A stretch of DNA of 64,000 nucleotides from assembly GCA_036265385.1 (NCBI GenBank), contig DATAPD010000059.1, positions 62,001-126,000 on the forward strand, written 5' to 3'. Source of the stretch: DATAPD01 sp036265385 (lineage in GTDB: Bacteria > Acidobacteriota > Terriglobia > Terriglobales > Acidobacteriaceae). The notes below the pieces were generated by a model that made no database searches, had not been told where the DNA came from, and worked only from the letters and a program-made list of their open reading frames with translations. The translations under genes and the position numbers were made by a program. Positions within the stretch are counted from its first letter, which is position 1. Every line of letters starts with the position of its first letter. This document shows positions 24,415-31,970 of this stretch, piece by piece.

Positions 24415-25889
24415 TGTCCCACCCCAATCATTCCTTTGTGGCAGCTCTGGCAGAACGCCATCCCCGGATTCACATCGCCCACCAACATCGCGCGTCCGCC
24501 GCTCGCGTGCGCCTGATGACAGGTGAGGCAGGTCACCTGCGTTTTCACCTTGTTCAGGTCCATCGAATCCATCACGTTCTGTACTGGATGGCTCGGCGTC
24601 GGGTGTCCGACTCCACCTTTGATCTCGAGCCGCGCCACTTTGTTTTTGCGGAAGTAGTCATCCGGCAAGCGAACCTTGCCGTTGAAGATCGTGATCAGGC
24701 TTGCGTTCTCGACCTTGCCCGGCTTCGATGTTGTGCTGTGGCACTCGAGACAGAGCGCATTGCCGCTGGCCCGAAGAAGTTTCGGAGTATCACTGCCATG
24801 TCCTTCATGGCAGGTTGCACAACCCTGTGCGAACGCCGGCTGATGATGCGATTTCTTCTTCGCTCCTTCGGCGATGTCCGCGTGGCAGCTCAGACAAATT
24901 TCAACGGCGTTCGTCTTGGGCAATCCAGGCTGTGAGCTAGCGTGCGGATTGTGGCAGTCTGTGCAGTCGCCGGCTGCTCCAGGGTGCTGCACCTTCGCAG
25001 TCTCAATCTTCTTCGCCTGCTCGTCATGGCAGGTCACGCAAAGTGCTTTGACATCTTTCTGCGTAAGAACCACCTTGCCGTCTTTCGCGGGCGCATGGCA
25101 CATTTCGCAGCTCTTGTCAGCAAACGGCGGATGCGTGAAAGCTTGCATCAACTTCGGATTTGAAGACTGGTGTGGATCGTGACAGGTCAGGCAATTTGCG
25201 GTTCCGAACGGCTGGTTCTGATGCGCCTTTTGCAGATTCGCATCTTTGGGGTCGTGGCAATCGGCGCAAAGCGCGGGAGCCATCTTCGTAAGGTGGAAGC
25301 GATTCTCAGCCGTCGGCTCGGCACCAGTCTTGTGCGTGGTGTGGCAAGTGTCGCAGCCCATGTCGAGCGCGGCATGACGGCTGCCCTTCGCCGGAACGTT
25401 GGTGCCTTGCTTGTGGCAGCTTAGGCACAGATTTGTTTTTTCGTCACCGGCTGTTGCTTTCAGCAACTGGTTCTTGTTTTCCGAAACGTGCGGATCGTGG
25501 CACTTCAAGCAATCGCGGACGGCCGGGCTATGCACGGTGCCCTTGATCTCGGCAGCGTTTTTGTTTGTGTGGCAGGTAAGGCAGAGGCTCGCGGGAGTGG
25601 TTGTCGTCAGCTTGATGCGGGTGACGTCTTTGTTGACCCGCACTTCGTGGCAGCTCAAACAACCCATCGCAATCGCGCTGTGGACGGACTTGCCCTTCGT
25701 CTTATCCTCGTGACATTCCAGACACTTCGCGGCGTCAACATTTTTCTCGAGCGGAACCGGGTGAACTCCAGCCACAGCCGATCTGCTCACTAGCAGTGCC
25801 ACGACGAACAGCATGGCGAACCTGGTGGTGCGCCCCGCTAAATCGAATCGCGCTGCCCAACGAATCGCGATTTGGGTAAACGCTTTCAT
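24411..25889 (-). CDS. 16-haem cytochrome c, first gene of the conduit operon
   Basis: 492 residues. The signal peptide has a long basic n-region (RTTRFAMLFVVALLVSRSAVAG). Sixteen CXXCH motifs follow, many as CLxCHDPH or CxxCHxxH pairs spaced 14-30 residues apart, as in doubled-CXXCH (NrfB/MtrA/DmsE-like) electron-carrier cytochromes. The dense packing (about one haem per 28 residues) suits a compact periplasmic wire rather than a surface protein. A roughly 60-residue insert without haem (KPGKVENASLITIFNGKVRLPD onward) precedes the last two motifs. The ATG at 25889 follows GGTGGAG by 5 bases, and a sigma-54-like promoter lies directly upstream. Confidence 0.9.
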   Translation of the reverse strand: MKAFTQIAIRWAARFDLAGRTTRFAMLFVVALLVSRSAVAGVHPVPLEKNVDAAKCLECHEDKTKGKSVHSAIAMGCLSCHEVRVNKDVTRIKLTTTTPASLCLTCHTNKNAAEIKGTVHSPAVRDCLKCHDPHVSENKNQLLKATAGDEKTNLCLSCHKQGTNVPAKGSRHAALDMGCDTCHTTHKTGAEPTAENRFHLTKMAPALCADCHDPKDANLQKAHQNQPFGTANCLTCHDPHQSSNPKLMQAFTHPPFADKSCEMCHAPAKDGKVVLTQKDVKALCVTCHDEQAKKIETAKVQHPGAAGDCTDCHNPHASSQPGLPKTNAVEICLSCHADIAEGAKKKSHHQPAFAQGCATCHEGHGSDTPKLLRASGNALCLECHSTTSKPGKVENASLITIFNGKVRLPDDYFRKNKVARLEIKGGVGHPTPSHPVQNVMDSMDLNKVKTQVTCLTCHQAHASGGRAMLVGDVNPGMAFCQSCHKGMIGVGQ

Positions 25890-25912
25890 ACCAACTCCAC
25901 CAACCTTGTTTT

Positions 25913-25928
25913 TGCAAGAGAGTCGCCG
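25913..25928 (-). promoter_or_regulatory. Candidate sigma-54 promoter of the cytochrome operon
   Basis: On the minus strand the bases read CGGCGACTCTCTTGCA. The GG and GC doublets are separated by exactly 10 bases, and TTGC is intact; the consensus is TGGCAC-N5-TTGCA. The predicted start would be near 25902, 13 bases before the ATG at 25889 and just ahead of its GGTGGAG. The -24 element is imperfect (CGGCGA), so this is a candidate only. Confidence 0.5.
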
Positions 25929-26018
25929 TCTTTAGTATTGGTGTGGATTTCTGCTACACAGCTCGTAAGCGATTGAGAGAACCAGAGTTGCTGTTTGCCC
26001 TTGGCAGTGTGGCGAATC

Positions 26019-26034
26019 GCAACAGCGCTGTTGC
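26019..26034. promoter_or_regulatory. 16-base perfect palindrome upstream of the cytochrome operon
   Basis: GCAACAGCGCTGTTGC is a perfect dyad, about 117-132 bases upstream of the predicted sigma-54 start. That is a usual distance for an NtrC-type activator site. No protein partner can be assigned. The 376 bases between 25889 and 26266 hold no gene that I can support on either strand. Confidence 0.4.
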
Positions 26035-26052
26035 AGCTTTCGCTTGGGCGAT

Positions 26053-26067
26053 CTCCCACAGTGGGAG
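26053..26067. promoter_or_regulatory. Second inverted repeat upstream of the cytochrome operon
   Basis: CTCCCAC (26053-26059) and GTGGGAG (26061-26067) form a perfect 7+7 dyad around one base, about 150 bases upstream of the predicted transcription start and 19 bases beyond the first palindrome. The sequence differs from the first, so they are not copies of one operator. Confidence 0.4.
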
Positions 26068-26265
26068 TGGTGAAATGACCCAAGTAACTTCCGTGCGGAA
26101 TTTGAGTGGGAGGTTTGGTGATCGAAATGGATTTCGGGGGAAACATCTTCCCGAGTATTCAAACGCGCTCAGGAGCGCAGGAGTATGGCTGATGTCACGT
26201 ACGGGAGTGATGCGGATCACATTTTCGCCAACTGCGCAGCACCGCTTGAGTTATGGGAACGGGCA

Positions 26266-27504
26266 TCAGTCGACGCGATGGGTCGGATTGCGCTGGCTCG
26301 AGATCGTTAGCTGCGGTTCCAACTGAGCGTTTTTCGTGATCAATTCGGTCACGTATTCGCCGACTGCCGGGCCGTTTTTGAAACCATGGCCCGAACCTCC
26401 ACCGACGATCCAAACGTTTTCAAAATCGGGGTGGCGATCGATGATGTAGTTGCCCGACGGCGTGTACTCGTACTGGCAAACTCGCGTCTCAAGAACTGGT
26501 GCATTTTTTAACGCTGGAAAACGCATCGCGATAAAGGCCCGCACGTGCTGCAGAAACGCCGGCGTCGGTTCGCGGTCTAGCGTGTCGGGGTCGGCGGGAA
26601 GCGAGATCTTGTCGACGGCCACCTTGAATCCGCGATTTTCAAGGTCCGGCATGCCATACGCGTCCCACTCGCGGCTGCTATGGATCCAGGTTGGCATTTG
26701 CGGTGGGGCAAAGCGCGAATCACCTGCAGGCACGCCCAAAAAATAGACTTCGGCGCGCTCCGGCTTAATGTAGTTCCCTAACAGAGCTGGAAACAATTTG
26801 GGCAGCCACGGACCGCACGCAAAAATGAAACATCCGCCTGAAATCTCCTCGCCTGTGCTGGTTTTTATGGCGGACAGCTTGCCGCTTTTCGCGTGAGGAG
26901 CGACGAATGCCTGGTGGTAATCCAGGCCTTGACCGATCATCTCCGCGACTAATGTCTGCACTGCGCGCCGCGCCATGAGCGCACCGCTATTGGGCTCGAG
27001 GATGGCACTGTCGTTTTCCTGAAACGCGATCTGCGGAAATTGTTTTTTCAAATCTGATGACGACAGTTGTTCGAAAGTAACTCCTAACCTGTTCAACGCA
27101 GCCGCGCTCTGCTTGACGATATCTGTACTCCCATCGGAGAGAAACAAGACGCCAGTCTTGTGAAACACAGGACTTTCGGAACGATTCGACAGCTCTTGCC
27201 ATCGCGGAAGCGAACGCAGCACCCATCGGCTGTAGAAGTCGTCCGCGCCATAGGAGGCACGGATGATTCGCGATTCGCCTCCCGAACTCGCGCGACTGTT
27301 GGACGGCCCGTAGGAATCAACCAAAGTGACACGAAGTCCGGCTTGGCGCAGGGAATAAGCGGTCCATGCGCCAAACACCCCCGCCCCAATCACCACGACA
27401 TCGGAGGTCGATTTTGCAGGGGATGGGCTGCTTTGGCCGAGCGATTTCGGCGACATCGAGGCTGCTAGCAATAGCTTGGTGACTTCGCGGCGCGAAAGTT
27501 TCAT
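26266..27504 (-). CDS. Tat-exported FAD-dependent oxidoreductase, monomeric sarcosine oxidase/DAO family
   Basis: 412 residues. A twin-arginine signal (SRREVTKLLLAAS) precedes a Rossmann FAD motif VVVIGAGVFGAWTAYSLRQAG (near 36-56, the last residues truncated here: VVVIGAGVFGAW). GGESRIIRASYG follows, and the C-terminal RVCQYEYTPSGNYIIDRHPD and GGGSGHGFKNGPAVGEY are as in MSOX-type amine oxidases. The Cys in RVCQYEYTP aligns with the cysteine that holds FAD covalently in MSOX. It probably oxidises a secondary amine or amino acid in the periplasm and releases hydrogen peroxide or passes electrons onward; the substrate is unknown. It sits between the conduit operon and resB but shares no overlap with either. 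Confidence 0.85.
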   Translation of the reverse strand: MKLSRREVTKLLLAASMSPKSLGQSSPSPAKSTSDVVVIGAGVFGAWTAYSLRQAGLRVTLVDSYGPSNSRASSGGESRIIRASYGADDFYSRWVLRSLPRWQELSNRSESPVFHKTGVLFLSDGSTDIVKQSAAALNRLGVTFEQLSSSDLKKQFPQIAFQENDSAILEPNSGALMARRAVQTLVAEMIGQGLDYHQAFVAPHAKSGKLSAIKTSTGEEISGGCFIFACGPWLPKLFPALLGNYIKPERAEVYFLGVPAGDSRFAPPQMPTWIHSSREWDAYGMPDLENRGFKVAVDKISLPADPDTLDREPTPAFLQHVRAFIAMRFPALKNAPVLETRVCQYEYTPSGNYIIDRHPDFENVWIVGGGSGHGFKNGPAVGEYVTELITKNAQLEPQLTISSQRNPTHRVD

Positions 27505-27716
27505 GGTCGATGGAGATGGGACTTGTAAGCGGACGCATTCTAACGCCAGCCGGCCGTCGACGAAGCTTTTTACTCATGCCTTCGAGTGAATTGAGCGAAA
27601 TCCCGGCGTAGAACGTTCGGGCTGTGTGTTTTGGCCCATTTTCCGACAGCTACATCGACATCCAGAAGCGCGCTAAAGGTCACCGACGCAAGTACTTCCG
27701 AGCAGATTGACCGCTG

Positions 27717-27732
27717 TGGCCAAGGATTTGCA
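27717..27732 (+). promoter_or_regulatory. Candidate sigma-54 promoter of resB-ccsA
   Basis: TGGCCAAGGATTTGCA matches the sigma-54 pattern TGGCAC-N5-TTGCA at TGGC and TTGCA, with the GG-GC spacing of 10 bases. The predicted start is near 27743, 14 bases before ATG 27757 and just ahead of its GTGGAG. The layout mirrors that upstream of the cytochrome operon at 25913-25928. Confidence 0.55.
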
Positions 27733-27756
27733 CTACTTGTGAGTGGAGACAAGTCC

Positions 27757-29187
27757 ATGGCGACGCCGCTTGCGCGCAAGATCTGGCAAACCCTGAGTTC
27801 GGTAAAAACTGGTGTGATCCTGCTGATCATCGTGGTGATCTTGTCCGCGGTGGGAACGATCATTCTGCAGCGTCCGGTGACAGAACCCGATGAGATTCAG
27901 CGTGCCTATTCGCCACATGCTTTGCGGATCTTCGACGCCCTCGGCCTGACGGACGTGTTCCATGCTTGGTGGTTTGTTGCGCTGCTTTTGCTGGTCAGCC
28001 TCAGCATCGTAGCGGCTTCGATTGAAAGATTCCCGAATGCGTGGCGTCACTATTCGCGTCCGTACAAATACCCCGACAGCAATTTCCGTCGCTTCCTTCC
28101 GGCACAGAAGGAATTCGCCATTGCCGATGAGGAGACCGGACTTGTGGCGGCCGAGCGTGCATTACACCGGGCCGGATATCAGCCGGAACGCGTGGTTCAT
28201 GAAAACCATTTCTCGCTGTTTGCCGAGAAGAATCGTATCGCTGAGATGGCCGTGTACATCGTGCACGCCAGCCTTCTGCTGATCTTCCTTGGCGGAATCA
28301 TGGATGCCCTCTGGGGATGGCGTGGAACGCTGAATCTGACGGAAGGCCAAACTTCCAACCTGGTCGAGATGCGAGACGGATCGACGAAGCCCCTTCCATT
28401 CGCGATCCGCTGCGATCGTGCGGGCCAGGAAAATTATCCAGATGGAACTCCAAAGAAATGGTGGTCAAACCTGGCGGTTGTAAAAGACAGCAGTGAGCTC
28501 TTGCGAAAGGAAATCGTTGTCAACGATCCGCTGGTTTATGGCGGTGTGCGTTTTTATCAGTCGAGTTATGGGTCGACGGGCAAAGTAGAGAAATTACTGC
28601 TGGCAGCGACGTCCACCTCTGATCCAACAATCAAAAAAGAAATCACGCTAGGGTTGAATCAGGAAGTTGCGATTGACGACAACACAAGCGTGCGTCTAGC
28701 GGAATTCATTCCCGACTACGTCGTTCGGGACGGCCAGGTCTATACACGTTCGAACCAAATTGAAAACCCCGCTGCTCACCTGATCGTTATGCGAGCAGGC
28801 CAGCAGTTCGACTACTGGCTGCCAGCGATCGATGAAGTGGCGCAGAACGCTAAGTCGCCGGTTCAATTCGAAGCGACCGACCTCAAGATGATCCACTTCA
28901 CGGGCCTGCAGGTCTCCTATGAGCCCGGCCAGTGGGGTGTGTGGGCCGGTGTTGTTCTGATGGGAATTGGATTAGGGTTTGTGTTCTATGCCTCGCACAC
29001 GAGACTCTGGGCTGTTCCGGCGAAGAGCGCATCTGACGCATGGACACTATGGGTCGGCGGAACCGCGAACCGGAACCGCGAAGCATTCAACGAGAAATTC
29101 GCCGACATCGCGAAACATATTGGGCAAGAACTGAAGCAGCCACACGAAGAGTTCGTCTCGCACGAGACTGCTGCTTCAGTTGGGTAA
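27757..29187 (+). CDS. resB: Cytochrome c biogenesis protein ResB/Ccs1 (System II)
   Basis: 476 residues. Two closely spaced N-terminal helices (VKTGVILLIIVVILSAVGTII with the trailing LQRP, and WWFVALLLLVSLSIVAASI) and a third (AVYIVHASLLLIFLGGIMDAL) precede a long periplasmic domain. A last helix (WGVWAGVVLMGIGLGFVFY) carries the ResB ending. ResB with CcsA forms the haem-delivery synthetase that attaches haem to CXXCH motifs on the periplasmic side. ATG 27757 is chosen for GTGGAG before it and because ResB families start near the first helix; the frame is open to 27631. ccsA follows by 34 bases. It is placed to serve the neighbouring multihaem cytochromes. Confidence 0.92.
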   Translation: MATPLARKIWQTLSSVKTGVILLIIVVILSAVGTIILQRPVTEPDEIQRAYSPHALRIFDALGLTDVFHAWWFVALLLLVSLSIVAASIERFPNAWRHYSRPYKYPDSNFRRFLPAQKEFAIADEETGLVAAERALHRAGYQPERVVHENHFSLFAEKNRIAEMAVYIVHASLLLIFLGGIMDALWGWRGTLNLTEGQTSNLVEMRDGSTKPLPFAIRCDRAGQENYPDGTPKKWWSNLAVVKDSSELLRKEIVVNDPLVYGGVRFYQSSYGSTGKVEKLLLAATSTSDPTIKKEITLGLNQEVAIDDNTSVRLAEFIPDYVVRDGQVYTRSNQIENPAAHLIVMRAGQQFDYWLPAIDEVAQNAKSPVQFEATDLKMIHFTGLQVSYEPGQWGVWAGVVLMGIGLGFVFYASHTRLWAVPAKSASDAWTLWVGGTANRNREAFNEKFADIAKHIGQELKQPHEEFVSHETAASVG

Positions 29188-29221
29188 TGCATCAGTCAAA
29201 TTGGGGGGAGGAAGAAAAATC

Positions 29222-30622
29222 ATGGCTCGTGCACGAGCGGAACAGCAGCCGGCAGCAACAGGAACCACGCTGATCGTCATGGTGGGACTGGGCATCGCGT
29301 TTCTGCTGTTCATGGCGTTCCTGAACGTGGTGAAGAGTGGCAGCCTGCTCAATGAAGAGAATCTGTTGTACGCCGCTTTGATCTTCTACGCAGGCGCTGG
29401 GGCTTTATATCTTGGATTTGGGGTTACCGGTATCCAGTCATATGTGAAGTTCGCGTCGCTCGCGACGTGGGCTGGACTTATCGCCAACACCGGCGCCGTC
29501 GCACATCGCTGGTACGAGGCAGGACATCCACCGTTCGCCAGTGTCTACGAAATGTTGTTGAGTTTCGTTTGGACACTCGCGGCTCTGACACTTTTCGCGG
29601 AAAAGAAGTTCGGTGTGAAAGTGATCGGAACGGTGACGATGCCGGTTGCGATTGTCGGCGTCGTCCTCATGCAGCTCTTGCGCAGCGACGTTCATCCCCT
29701 TGTGCCCGCTCTGCAATCCACGTGGCTGCATGTTCACGTAACGCTCGCGATGCTCGCCTATGCGGCTTGTGCGCTGAGCTTCGCGCTCGCCATGATGTTC
29801 CTCATCCAGGACAGGATGGAAACGGAATCGTTTCTTGTCACCACAAGTCTGTTTACCGTTGCGATTTATGCCGGCATTCTGACTCGCTTCGAAAAGTGGG
29901 GCGGCCTGAACGTCATTGCGTGGAATGCCGAACAGAAATCAGAAGTCTTTCTTCAAAAGGGAGTGCGCCTCTTCGTCATCATCCCAGACCTTGGCTGGCT
30001 GATGTTGCTGGTCGCGCTGGTCGTTGCAGCGCCCTGCATTCTCTACGTCGCAGCAAAACTGCGAAAACAGGATTCGCTGCTAACTGTGGCGAACCGATCA
30101 GTATTCATCAGCATACTTCTACAGGTGCTGGCGCTGGCAGCATTCCTGCTTCGCGCTCGCGACGGTCAGTACGCTTCTCTCGATGCAGAAGGGTTGTTTC
30201 CGACAAGCCTGGCGGCAAGCCCATTCATCCTGTCGGGCTTAGTCGGAGGGATCTTTGTGTCGCTGCTCTACCTGCTGCTTTTGTGGCGCCGCGCGGATTT
30301 GGAACGTCTTCTTCCCACTGCCGACGACCTCGACAAGATTACGTATAAGACAATTTGCATCGCATTCCCATTGCTCACCCTGATGATCGCTGCCGGCGCC
30401 TACTGGGCGAACCGCACCTGGGGTTCTTACTGGAGTTGGGATCCGAAAGAAACCTGGGCCGCCATCACATGGCTGGTTTATGCGGGCTACCTCCATATGC
30501 GCATCACTCGCGGATGGCGCGGGCGCCGCGCGGCGTACTTTGCAATTCTTGGTTTCGCTGTTGTGATGTTTACGTTTTTCGGTGTGACGTACCTGTTGCC
30601 TGGGCTACATGCTTATGCCTGA
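29222..30622 (+). CDS. ccsA: Cytochrome c synthetase subunit CcsA (System II)
   Basis: 466 residues and many helices. The haem-handling WWD-type motif WGSYWSWDPKETWAAITW is near the C terminus, and conserved His residues lie in AVAHRWYEAGHPPFASVYE and in WLHVHVTLAMLAYAACALS. These define the HemX/CcsA branch of the haem-handling family. It exports and positions haem for ligation with ResB. ATG 29222 has GGGGAGGA 8 bases before it; the frame is open to 29180, which would overlap resB. The C terminus abuts or overlaps the reading frame of the sensor kinase, which suggests one transcript. Confidence 0.93.
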   Translation: MARARAEQQPAATGTTLIVMVGLGIAFLLFMAFLNVVKSGSLLNEENLLYAALIFYAGAGALYLGFGVTGIQSYVKFASLATWAGLIANTGAVAHRWYEAGHPPFASVYEMLLSFVWTLAALTLFAEKKFGVKVIGTVTMPVAIVGVVLMQLLRSDVHPLVPALQSTWLHVHVTLAMLAYAACALSFALAMMFLIQDRMETESFLVTTSLFTVAIYAGILTRFEKWGGLNVIAWNAEQKSEVFLQKGVRLFVIIPDLGWLMLLVALVVAAPCILYVAAKLRKQDSLLTVANRSVFISILLQVLALAAFLLRARDGQYASLDAEGLFPTSLAASPFILSGLVGGIFVSLLYLLLLWRRADLERLLPTADDLDKITYKTICIAFPLLTLMIAAGAYWANRTWGSYWSWDPKETWAAITWLVYAGYLHMRITRGWRGRRAAYFAILGFAVVMFTFFGVTYLLPGLHAYA

Positions 30623-30827
30623 GAGTGAGCTACTGACGAAACAGAGTGACGGACCCAAGCTGGTGAGCCGCGACCGGAAAGCCCCGGTTCACTCACCAGG
30701 TTGCTGCTTGTACCGCACAAGTTTCGTCGATGCGGCCGCTCCTTCCATCTCGCCTCCTTGTTGTGTAGTTGGGCGAGAGACCATAATTAAGCGTACGACG
30801 GAAGCGAATAAGACGGAGACAGAGCGA

Positions 30828-31895
30828 TTGAATTCAGTCCGAGTAAATTGGGAAATCAAAGCAGTCCTGCCCGTCGCTTTCGTACTTCTCAACGGGCTTC
30901 TGTTGTTCCTGCTCTCGACTGTTTCTCTACGGGATCCCGAGCGGCACACCGTTCTCGTTGTTGCCGGCGCCGGAGCAGTTGCGATCTGTGCCGTACTAAT
31001 CGTCGCCTTGGCCTACCTCATTCAGCGGCCGATGGTCGAATTGCAGGAACAGATCGCGCGCGTAGGCGAAGGCGACCTCAGTGCTCGTGTTTCGTTCTCC
31101 AAACGCAATGATGAAATTGGCGATCTTGGCCGGAATTTCAATCGCATGGTCGAGCAGTTGCGCGAAAGCCGCGAAGAGATCGAGCGTCTGCACCGCACCC
31201 AAATGTCGCGCGCCGAGCACCTTTCGACTCTCGGAGAACTGGCGACTGGGCTCGCTCATGAGATCCGGAATCCCTTGGCAGGTATTGCTGGGGTGATCGA
31301 AATCGTGGGCCGCGATCTACCTTCCACGAGTCCCGCGCGGTCTGTCGTGAAGGATGTCCATCTCGAGATTGCGCAAATCAACCGTATACTGACCGACCTT
31401 CTTGAAACCGCTCGTCCCCGGCCGCCGGAGATGCGAGCCAGTGATCTGAACGCGACTGTCGAACACGCGGTCATGTTGGCAAGGCAGCAGGTTTTGTCGA
31501 AACCGATTAAGATCGAACTCGAGAAGAGTCCCGCGCTTCAGGTCGTCGAACACGACAGCGACCAGATCCACCAGGTCCTGCTGAACTTGCTGTTGAATGC
31601 GGTGCAGGCGATCGAAGGTCCTGGTTTAGTCAAGGTAGAGATCCTGTCGCAAGGCGATTGTGCAGCGATTTCCGTCACGGATACCGGCAGGGGCATTCCC
31701 CCTGAACACTTGCCGAATATCTTTCGTCCGTTCTATACGACGAAGGGTAACGGCACTGGACTCGGGCTCTCACTGGCGCGGCGTATCGTGGAAGAGCATC
31801 GCGGCCGGATAGAAGTAACCAGCGAAGTGGGGAAGGGCACCATGTTCCGCGTGTTACTTCCGCTGCAGACGGGTCCCGTGCTGGCAACAGCCTAG
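30828..31895 (+). CDS. Sensor histidine kinase (NtrB/AtoS type, HAMP-HisKA-HATPase)
   Basis: 355 residues from a TTG start. Two helices are separated by a very short outside loop (SLRDPERHT). A HAMP domain follows, then HisKA with the phospho-acceptor His144 in LAHEIRNPLAG. The HATPase_c domain has an N box LLNAVQAI, G1 DTGRGIPPEH and G2 GTGLGLSLARR. It signals to the NtrC-type regulator two genes downstream. The short loop argues against a large periplasmic ligand domain; sensing may be through the membrane or HAMP. TTG 30828 is preferred because GGAG lies 9 bases before it. An in-frame ATG at 30609 (overlapping ccsA by 14 bases) adds 73 residues that look non-coding. Confidence 0.85.
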   Translation: MNSVRVNWEIKAVLPVAFVLLNGLLLFLLSTVSLRDPERHTVLVVAGAGAVAICAVLIVALAYLIQRPMVELQEQIARVGEGDLSARVSFSKRNDEIGDLGRNFNRMVEQLRESREEIERLHRTQMSRAEHLSTLGELATGLAHEIRNPLAGIAGVIEIVGRDLPSTSPARSVVKDVHLEIAQINRILTDLLETARPRPPEMRASDLNATVEHAVMLARQQVLSKPIKIELEKSPALQVVEHDSDQIHQVLLNLLLNAVQAIEGPGLVKVEILSQGDCAAISVTDTGRGIPPEHLPNIFRPFYTTKGNGTGLGLSLARRIVEEHRGRIEVTSEVGKGTMFRVLLPLQTGPVLATA

Positions 31896-31970
31896 CCTGA
31901 AACGCAAGATTTCCTGGAAAGAACTGCTTGGCCTTACTATGTACCCCTATTTCGGGGGCATACCTGCCGC

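Noticed and set aside
24411..25889. The idea that the 16-haem protein forms an OmcS-type extracellular filament
   Set aside because: The spacing and doubled-CXXCH pattern fit compact periplasmic carriers, and nothing in the sequence points to filament contacts.
25943..26326. Open frames on both strands between the 16-haem cytochrome and FAD oxidase genes
   Set aside because: No ribosome site, no family resemblance and low-quality composition; the stretch is better explained as a regulatory region with a sigma-54-like promoter and dyads.
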